A stretch of 5,875 nt of DNA from Clostridia bacterium (GTDB taxonomy: Bacteria > Bacillota > Clostridia > Oscillospirales > CAG-272): assembly GCA_017420845.1 (NCBI GenBank), contig JAFQOC010000475.1, forward strand, positions 1-5,875, in the 5' to 3' direction. Made by a program: the position numbers and the translations under genes. Shown here piece by piece: positions 1 through 5,800 of the stretch. The stretch's first letter is position 1; every line of letters begins with the position of its first letter. The notes below the pieces were generated by a model. It searched no databases. It had not been told where the DNA came from and worked only from the letters and a program-made list of their open reading frames with translations.

Positions 1-2584
1 CAGCCAGCTCCTCGAACTCCTCGCCCCAGATCTCCTTGAGCTTCTCGCGGGTACCGTCGCCGTAGAGAGCCATGTAGTTGAGGATCTCCTGATCCGACTC
101 GGTGACGGCGAAGTTGAAGGCGCCGCGCCCGATCATTTCCTCCACGGAGTGGGAGAATATGGCGGTCAGGCCGACGAAGTCAGCATAGATGATCGAGCCC
201 AGGGAGCCGTCCTCGCGAAGCTCGTGGTAGTAGCCGTCGTCACCCATGGCGATCTTGATGCCGCCCGAGAGGATCTCGGCCAGGTCGCTCATACCGTCGT
301 CCACGATCTCGCCGTCGGGGAAGGTGAAGTAGCCGGGGGCGCAGACCGTGAAGTGGTCGTAGGATGCGCCCAGGAACTCTACGCTGAAGGTGAAGCCGCC
401 CACCTGATAGACGTCGTAGAAGGCGATGTCGATGTAGTAATCCTTACCGGCCTCGAAGTAGACCACCATGGAGAGGTTGACGGGATCGTAGTACATACGC
501 TCGCCGCCCTCGTGGACGTAGTACTCGGTGCGGTCGGCGTTGAAGATCCAGCCGTCCACCTGCCAGTCGCTGTGGGAGGTGATGCGGTAGGCACCCGAGC
601 GCTCGGGGACGAACTTATAGAGCAGGCCTCTGGGCATGATGACGCGGTCGTAGTAGACGTAGTTGTCGTCGCCCTCGGTGGCGGTGTAGGCGGAGTAGGC
701 CGCCAGACCGCGGATGGGGTCGTCCAGATGGACGCCGTCCGTGCCGTAGGCATCGTAGTAGGAGCACATCTGGAGCCACTGGTTGGGGTTATCGGTCTCC
801 AGACCGATGGCCTGGGCCACCTTCTCCAGAAGCTCCTTCAGCTCGGCGTTGACCGAGCAGAGGCCGTAGATGGCGGAGTTGGAGGCGTAGTTGCAGTACT
901 GGACGAGGGCGTCGTAGTAGTTGACACCGTCGATCTCGATCTGGCCGTTGTAGGCGTGGGTGTAGATGGGGAGGTTAGAGAACTGGGTGGCCTTCATGAG
1001 ATCCACCAGCAGGATGGGGCCGTTCTTGTCGCCCACGTGCCAGAGACCGTCCGCCTCGTTGAACACGGGGGTGATGTAGGTCTCGTAGCCGAAACCGTCG
1101 GCGGCACGGTCGGTGGCGGCGTAGCGGGGGATATAGGTGGGGACGTTGATCTCACTTTCCTTGACCACGCGGAGATTTTTCAGGTAGACGGTATCGTCGC
1201 CCACGGTGTCGGAGGAGTCCTTGGAGTAGCAGAAGGCCACCTCGTAGGTGCCGTCCTTTTGGGCGACGTAGGTGAAGCAGGTGTTCCACTTGTCGGATTC
1301 ACCTGAGATCTGGTAGATATCCTTGGCGTCTACCAGCATATAGAGGATATCGGCCCCCTGCTCGCAGGATGCCCAGTAGTCGAAGGCCAGGGCCTCGCCC
1401 GCCTTCATGGTGACGTCGGCGTACATGATGGAGAAGCTTCCGTCCTTACCCGAGTTGGCGGGGACGATGACCTTTTCGCCGTCCTTTTCCTTGATGACAA
1501 AGGGCCAGTACATCTCGGCGTTCTCATCCTCGGTCTCGGGGCGGTAGGTGACGGTGATCTCGCCCTTGTTAAACACTCCCGCAATTTCGTCGGGGGAGGG
1601 CATGGAGACGTTGGGCTTCTCGGCGGGCATGAGCTCGTCCAGGCTGTGGAAGAGCTTCTGCTCGTAGTTTTCGGCGGTGAAATGCTCGAACATGGCTACG
1701 AAGGGAGCGTCGCTGACGATACCGCCCGCCTCGATCATGCAGATGACACCGTAGCGGTCCACCAGCACCGAGGTGGGGTAGCCCTGGATGTTGAAGGCGG
1801 GGCCCATGTTGGTGTAGTCCTTGGCCATGGGGAAGGACAGGCCGCCCTCGGCGCCCTCGCCCACGTAGTCGGTGTAGAAATTGTTTTTGAAGTTCTTGAT
1901 GCCCTCCTCGGAGTCGCCGCTGAGGGTGGAGTGGTTCAGGGCCACGATCTCGATCTTATCCTTGTACTGCTGATACACGGCGTCCATGTAAGGGAATTCC
2001 TTGACGCACCAGGAGCAGGTGGTGTACCAGAAGTTGATGAGCACCATCTTTTTGGTCTTCAGAAGCTCAGACAGCTTCTGGGTGTTACCGTCGGAATCCG
2101 TAACCTCAAAATCCCGCATGACGTCGCCCAGCTGGTAGGATTTACCGCTGTGGTCGGTGTTGTCGATGACGGCTGAGGTGAGGGTCAGCTCAGTGACGGT
2201 GCCGCTCAGGGGGTAGAAGGCCTCGGTCTTGTAGCCCTCGGGCATACCCGAAAGGACGGCCACGTACTTGTCGCTCTTCTTCAGGGTGATCTTGGCCACG
2301 CCCGCGGCGTCGGTGGTGGTATAGTTGACCAGATCCTCCAGGGTGTCGTCGGTGTAGATATAGACGTTGATACCCGCAAGAGGCAGGCCGCCTGCCGATT
2401 TGACTGTGATGGAATATTCGGCCTTGGCCTCGTTAGCTCCGGGCTTGGTCTCGGTGGGGGTGGTGGTCTGGGTGGTCTCGCCGGTGGTCTCGTCGGGCTG
2501 GGTGGTGGGATTGCAGGCGGCGAGGGTCGCCAGCAGCATGAGCACCGCCAGGATCAGGGCAAGAGGCTTGCGCAGATTCTTCAT
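1..2584 (-). CDS. Multidomain thioredoxin-fold (TlpA/ResA-like) lipoprotein, partial (C-terminus beyond window)
   Basis: The frame is open for 861 codons from ATG at 2584-2582 to the window edge. Residues 1-24 form a signal peptide (basic start, hydrophobic core) ending in the lipobox L-A-A-C; Cys24 would be lipidated, placing the protein on the outer face of the membrane. Next come a Thr/Glu-rich linker (25-50), a small beta domain like Cna-B or carboxypeptidase-regulatory repeats (about 56-137), and a thioredoxin fold (about 149-302). The fold has C190-S-W-C193 after WYTT, then KEFP, and cis-Pro P270 in GYPTSVLVD. Residues 340-475 resemble MAM/choice-of-anchor-J sandwiches. Residues 510-615 and 782-861 look like diverged copies of an unnamed module, and about 650-740 is a PPC-like sandwich. 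The family would reduce or oxidise exported protein thiols; substrate and direction are unknown. Typical TlpA/ResA proteins are only about 140-200 residues, so the C-terminal extension is the odd part. An SD lies 7 bases upstream. Confident for lipoprotein and thioredoxin fold, moderate for the beta domains. Confidence 0.9.
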   Translation of the reverse strand, partial: MKNLRKPLALILAVLMLLATLAACNPTTQPDETTGETTQTTTPTETKPGANEAKAEYSITVKSAGGLPLAGINVYIYTDDTLEDLVNYTTTDAAGVAKITLKKSDKYVAVLSGMPEGYKTEAFYPLSGTVTELTLTSAVIDNTDHSGKSYQLGDVMRDFEVTDSDGNTQKLSELLKTKKMVLINFWYTTCSWCVKEFPYMDAVYQQYKDKIEIVALNHSTLSGDSEEGIKNFKNNFYTDYVGEGAEGGLSFPMAKDYTNMGPAFNIQGYPTSVLVDRYGVICMIEAGGIVSDAPFVAMFEHFTAENYEQKLFHSLDELMPAEKPNVSMPSPDEIAGVFNKGEITVTYRPETEDENAEMYWPFVIKEKDGEKVIVPANSGKDGSFSIMYADVTMKAGEALAFDYWASCEQGADILYMLVDAKDIYQISGESDKWNTCFTYVAQKDGTYEVAFCYSKDSSDTVGDDTVYLKNLRVVKESEINVPTYIPRYAATDRAADGFGYETYITPVFNEADGLWHVGDKNGPILLVDLMKATQFSNLPIYTHAYNGQIEIDGVNYYDALVQYCNYASNSAIYGLCSVNAELKELLEKVAQAIGLETDNPNQWLQMCSYYDAYGTDGVHLDDPIRGLAAYSAYTATEGDDNYVYYDRVIMPRGLLYKFVPERSGAYRITSHSDWQVDGWIFNADRTEYYVHEGGERMYYDPVNLSMVVYFEAGKDYYIDIAFYDVYQVGGFTFSVEFLGASYDHFTVCAPGYFTFPDGEIVDDGMSDLAEILSGGIKIAMGDDGYYHELREDGSLGSIIYADFVGLTAIFSHSVEEMIGRGAFNFAVTESDQEILNYMALYGDGTREKLKEIWGEEFEELA
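2..241 (-). repeat. Unnamed module R2 (residues about 782-861), second copy, cut by window edge
   Basis: The segment starts DDGYYHELREDGSLGSIIYADF, which parallels DGLWH, KNG and ILLVDL of R1. It then has an aromatic helix (EILNYMALYG) and a charged helix (REKLKEIWGEEFEELA), matching the R1 order. Identity is low and the copy is truncated by the window, so the similarity is in motif order and spacing and not in long identical runs. No cysteine lies in the visible part, unlike R1. Confidence 0.4.
365..637 (-). other. PPC-like beta-sandwich (residues about 650-740)
   Basis: The segment has the strand pattern of bacterial pre-peptidase C-terminal domains: YKFVPERSGAYRITSHS (a strand followed by G-x-Y-x-I), a WIFNADRTEYY strand, an acidic turn, MVVYFEAGKDYYIDIAFYD and a last strand GGFTFSVEFLG. 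PPC domains normally accompany secreted proteases and bind polymers or help secretion and folding. Here the domain sits between the two unnamed modules of a lipoprotein that shows no peptidase domain in the visible part. Confidence 0.55.
740..1057 (-). repeat. Unnamed module R1 (residues about 510-615), first copy of a diverged internal repeat
   Basis: I cannot assign this segment to a named domain. It begins with ADGLWHVGDKNGPILLVDL, passes through an aromatic stretch (NYYDALVQYCNYAS) and ends with a charged amphipathic helix (NAELKELLEKVAQAIG) and WLQMCSYYDAYG. Residues 782-861 follow the same order of motifs, so the two are probably an ancient duplication. It contains three cysteines (C564, C576, C607). 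Confidence 0.5.
1160..1567 (-). other. MAM / choice-of-anchor-J-like beta-sandwich, residues about 340-475
   Basis: The order of motifs follows this fold: an early MYWPFVI, a central Ser-rich strand (DGSFSIMYADVTMKAG), then ALAFDYWASCE, an ILYMLVD strand, ISGESDKW, a strand like GTYEVAFCYSKD and a closing DDTVYLKNLRV. Such domains in secreted bacterial proteins usually bind carbohydrate or protein, or serve as structural modules. Three cysteines (C407, C436, C452) lie inside it and could form a disulfide. The assignment rests on remembered motif order, not on an alignment. Confidence 0.55.
1679..2140 (-). other. Thioredoxin-fold (TlpA/ResA/AhpC-TSA type) domain, residues about 149-302
   Basis: The domain opens with LGDVMRDFEVTDSDG and KLSELL, the usual redoxin entry strand and helix. 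It continues with MVLINFWYTTCSWCVKEFP, where TlpA-like proteins carry FWATWCxxCxxExP. C190 and C193 (bases 2006-2017) are the redox pair, and P270 in the GYPTSVLVDRYG strand is the conserved cis-proline. An insertion of roughly 30 residues lies between the IEIVALNHS strand and SFPMAKD. All key residues are present, so the domain should be redox active. It would act outside the membrane on exported thiols or disulfides. Confidence 0.9.
2435..2512 (-). repeat. Low-complexity Thr-rich linker with short direct repeats
   Basis: Residues 25-50 are dominated by Thr with Glu and Pro. On the plus strand the DNA is a run of GGT/GG/GGG groups, including two identical copies of GGTGGTCTCG at 2471-2480 and 2483-2492. 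Such tracts vary easily in length by slippage. The function is probably only that of a spacer between the lipidated Cys24 and the first beta domain. Confidence 0.6.
2513..2584 (-). other. Lipoprotein signal peptide with lipobox (residues 1-24)
   Basis: The N-terminus reads MKNLRKP, followed by a Leu/Ala/Val-rich core and then L-A-A-C. Cys24 (codon at 2513-2515) fits the signal peptidase II consensus, so the mature protein should begin at this diacylglycerol-modified cysteine. The following 26 residues are rich in Thr, Glu and Pro, a usual flexible spacer between the membrane and the folded domains. Confidence 0.92.
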
Positions 2585-2590
2585 GTTTCG

Positions 2591-2597
2591 TTCTCCT
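2591..2597 (-). promoter_or_regulatory. Ribosome binding site of the lipoprotein gene
   Basis: On the minus strand AGGAGAA precedes the ATG at 2584 by 6 bases (AGGAG core to ATG is 8). This is a near-consensus Gram-positive Shine-Dalgarno site. It supports the chosen start, which also gives a complete lipoprotein signal peptide. Confidence 0.85.
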
Positions 2598-2621
2598 ATC
2601 AGGGATTTTGTTCGCTGTGTA

Positions 2622-2762
2622 TGTGATAGACTACAAAGGAGCATAGAACAACATCGTATAGCATATCACAAATCTCGAAAAAAATCAAGGGGTTTTTTGA
2701 ATTTTTATATTTAAGGATATATGTTTACAATTTGCTCTTGAATTATCCATCTCAATGTGATA
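2622..2762. repeat. Three copies of TGTGATA in the divergent control region
   Basis: Exact copies lie at 2622-2628 (plus), 2664-2670 (minus) and 2756-2762 (plus). The second and third copies overlap the extended -10 elements of the lipoprotein and protease promoters. The first lies in the predicted leader of the lipoprotein gene and forms an inverted pair with the second, 35 bases apart. They could be sites for a shared regulator or only reflect the extended -10 consensus TGnTA. Confidence 0.4.
2660..2688 (-). promoter_or_regulatory. Predicted sigma-A promoter of the lipoprotein gene
   Basis: Read on the minus strand, TTGATT (2688-2683) is followed after 17 bases by TATGCT (2665-2660). The -10 is preceded by TGA, making an extended -10 (TGATATGCT). 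Just upstream of the -35, A-tracts (AAAAATTCAAAAAA on the minus strand, about 2693-2706) resemble an UP element. Transcription would begin near 2653, giving a leader of roughly 70 bases. The -10 hexamer matches the consensus at four of six bases, so the call is good but unproven. Confidence 0.6.
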
Positions 2763-2766
2763 AAAT
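2738..2766 (+). promoter_or_regulatory. Predicted sigma-A promoter of the subtilase gene
   Basis: TTGAAT (2738-2743) is followed after exactly 17 bases by TAAAAT (2761-2766), with TGA directly before the -10 (extended -10, TGATAAAAT). Transcription would start near 2773. This gives a leader of about 63 bases to the ATG at 2836, or about 21 bases to the alternative ATG at 2794. Confidence 0.7.
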
Positions 2767-2822
2767 ACTGATTACGCATGGACTTTTTTATGTATGTCGA
2801 AAACACGCCGAAAAAGCGTCAG

Positions 2823-2833
2823 AAAGGTAAGGA
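2823..2833 (+). promoter_or_regulatory. Ribosome binding site of the subtilase gene
   Basis: AAAGG (2823-2827) lies 8 bases before the ATG at 2836. A second AAGGA (2829-2833) is only 2 bases from it, too close to be ideal. This site is weaker than that of the lipoprotein gene but favours 2836 over the in-frame ATG at 2794, which has only a T-run and no SD in front of it. Confidence 0.6.
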
Positions 2834-2835
2834 AC

Positions 2836-5800
2836 ATGTTCGCAAATTCCGCAAAGCAAAAGACTACGATCCGCGTCCTGACGGTGGTTCTGGCCGCCGT
2901 GATGATTCTGTCCGCGGCCGCTGTCATCATTGGCCGGCTGATTCCCGACAGTACCTCGGATGGGAACGGGATCCATCTCCTTGATGGGAATCTTATCACC
3001 AACAAGGAGAACTACTACGATAGCTCGGTGCTCTATAAGCTTCCCGAGACCATCGAGGAGACCGACGAGATCTCGGTCATCATCGAGGTCAAGGAAAAGC
3101 CTCTTCTGGAGCAATATCCCGGCGCTTCCTCGGGTATGAGCTTCACCGAATACGCCCTCTCGGAGGATGCCGCCGCCGTCCGCGACCGCATCGCCGTCGA
3201 GCGTCAGGCTCTGCTATCCGACTTTGACAAGGCCGAGCTGAAGTATACCACGGGCGAGAACTACGCCAACGTTATGAGCGGCTTTGAGATTCTGATCAAG
3301 GCGGGGGATTTTGAGTCCTTCGTCAAGACCGTGGGCGACCGTGGTACCACCATCATCGGTGAGGTCTACAAGCCCGAGGAGACCAAGTCCCTGGGGAATA
3401 CCACTCAGCTGGTGGAGAATACCGTCAACGTCTACGACACAGGTATCTTCAACAGCTCGGGCTTTGCGTACGACGGTACGGGTACCGTGGTGGCGGTTCT
3501 GGACACGGGTCTGGACTACTACCACTCCGCCTTCTCTCTGGGTAACTTCACCGCGGACCGCAGTAAGCTGGGGCTGACCTTTGAGGAGGTCGCCGCTCTC
3601 ATCGGGGATACCCGCGCCTCGGGCATGCAGTCCAATCTGACCGCCTCCGACGTGTACATCAACGAGAAGGTGCCCTTCAGCTTTGACTACGCCGACGGAG
3701 ATTCCGATGTTTATCCCATTGCCTCCGACCACGGTACTCACGTGGCGGGCATCATCGCGGGTAAGGACAACACCATCACGGGTGTGGCTCCCAATGCCCA
3801 GCTCTGCATCATGAAGACCTTCTCGGATGTGGAGACCTCCGCCAGATCCGCCTGGATTCTGGCCGCTCTGGACGACTGCGTGGTCATCGGCGTGGACGTC
3901 ATCAATATGTCCTTGGGTACCGACTGCGGCTTCTCCCGCGAGATGGATAAGGAAGCCATCTCGGGTGTGTACGACCGCATTCGTGCCGCGGGCATTTCCA
4001 TTGTGGCCGCCGCCTCCAACAGCTACAACTCCACCTACTCCTCCGAGAAGAACGGTAACCTGGGTCTGACCTCCAATCCCGACTCGGCCACCGTCGGCTC
4101 TCCCTCCACCTACAAGGGCGCTCTGTCGGTCGCTTCCATCAGCGGCGTCAAGACCCCCTACCTGCTCTTCGGAGAGACCATCATCTACTTCATTGAGTCC
4201 TCCGACCGCGTGTCTGAGGAGAAGAATTTCTACGACGACATTCTGCCCGAGGGCGTGGATGAGATGGAGATCGAGTTCATCACCATTCCCGGAGCGGGCC
4301 GCTCCGCCGACTACACCGGCATTGACGTCAAGGGCAAGATCGCCCTGGTGGCCCGAGGCTCCACTACCTTTGAGGAAAAGGCCAACGTGGCTCAGCAGAA
4401 GGGTGCCGCCGGTATCATTATTTACAACAACGTATCGGGTGACATCAAGATGAACGTGGGCGATACCACCATCGCCGTGGCCTCCATCCGCCAGGACGAC
4501 GGTGAGATGCTGGCCGCCGCGGGGACGGGTAAGCTCTCCATCAAGCGCTCCCAGACCTCGGGCCCCTTCATGTCCGACTTCTCTTCCTGGGGACCCACCC
4601 CCGATCTCCAGCTGAAGCCCGAAATCACCGCCCACGGCGGCTCCATCCTGTCGGCTGTGCCCGGTCAGTCCTACGACCGCATCTCGGGTACCTCCATGGC
4701 TACCCCCAATATGTCGGGCGTGACCGCGCTGCTCCGCCAGTACGTCAAGGCCAATTTCCCCGATAAGGCTGACGATCCTGTAGCTGTGACCGCCTTCGTC
4801 AACCAGCTACTCATGTCCACCGCCGACGTGGTGTACAATACCAACGGCCTCCCCTACTCCCCCCGTAAGCAGGGCGCGGGTCTGGCCAATCTGGATCATT
4901 CCGCCGCTACCAGGGCCTTCATCCAGACCTACGACCGCAAGACGGGTGAGATTATGGACAAGTCCAAGATCGAGCTGGGCGACGATCCTACCCGCACCGG
5001 CGTCTATACTCTCAAGTTCGCCATCCATAACTTCGGCTCCGGCGCCCTGACCTACGATATCTCCGCCCTCGTCATGACCGAGGGTGTCAGCGAGACCAAG
5101 ACCAACCAGGGCGAGACCACCGTGACCGAGCAGGGCTACATCCTGGACGGTGCCACCGTGGCCGTCACCTCGGTGAGCGGCGGTACCCAAAACGGCAGCT
5201 CTGTTACCGTTCCCGGCGGCAAGGTCGCCGAGGTCGTGATGACCATCACCTTGAGCGACGCCGACAAGAAGTACATGGACGATTCCTTCGAGAACGGTAT
5301 GTACGTGGAGGGCTTCGTGACCCTGACCGCCACCGAGGGAACCTCCGTCAACCTCAGTGCTCCCTACCTGGCCTTCTACGGCGACTGGACCGAGGCTCCC
5401 ATTCTGGATCTGGACTTCTACCAGACCAACAAGGATGAGCTGGACGATTCCATCGACCTGCTGGACAAGACCCTGCCCGACGCCTACGCCACCCGCCCCG
5501 TGGGTCGCGTGGAGGGCGACTACGTCAGCTTTATGGGCGCGTACTACTTCGTCCAGAATCCCGCTGACAAGAAGATCGCCGCCGACCGAAAGTACATATC
5601 CATTTCCAACCAGGATGGCGCGGTGAACGCCGTGCAGTACGTCTGGGCGGGTCTGCTCCGTAACGTCAAGGAGGCCGTGGTCACGGTCACCGACAATGCC
5701 ACCGGCGAGGTGGTCTACGAGACCGTGGATCGGGACATCCGCAAGTCCTACTCCAACGGCGCCACCATTTTCCCCGCCAACATTGACGTCAAGTTCTCGG

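Noticed and set aside
149..1306. A 385-codon plus-strand open frame opposite the lipoprotein gene
   Set aside because: It is antisense to a frame with clear domains. Its product is a Val/Gly/Asp/His-rich composition with no motif, as expected from the complement of G/C-ending codons. It has no credible SD or promoter.
1646..2176. A 176-codon plus-strand open frame opposite the thioredoxin domain
   Set aside because: The opposite strand encodes a complete thioredoxin domain with CxxC and cis-Pro. This frame shows only Val/Gly/His-rich shadow composition.
2622..2670. CRP-like site from TGTGA and TCACA
   Set aside because: The half-sites are 35 or more bases apart, whereas a CRP-type dimer needs about 6 bases between them.
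2678..2698. A-tract/T-tract inverted repeat resembling a terminator
   Set aside because: The stem would be only A-U pairs with a GC-rich loop, and it lies between two divergent starts where no gene ends. It is better explained as the -35 region and UP-like A-tracts of the minus promoter.
2367..2714. A 115-codon plus-strand open frame crossing the lipoprotein signal region into the intergenic region
   Set aside because: It is antisense to the lipoprotein signal and linker. The hydrophobic stretch arises from the complement of the Thr-rich linker, and no SD or promoter fits it.
2801..2820. Possible hairpin in the subtilase leader (ACGC, 7-base loop, GCGT)
   Set aside because: The stem has only 4 base pairs with no T-tract after it, too weak for a terminator or riboswitch.
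2778..2984. A short plus-strand open frame starting just after the -10 element
   Set aside because: Its ATG would be about 5 bases from the predicted transcription start with no SD. It overlaps the start of the subtilase in another frame and its product is a charged, unpatterned sequence.
3214..4635. A 473-codon minus-strand open frame opposite the subtilase gene
   Set aside because: It lies directly opposite the catalytic and PA regions of the subtilase. The product is Gly/Val/His-rich and resembles no family; it is a codon-bias shadow.
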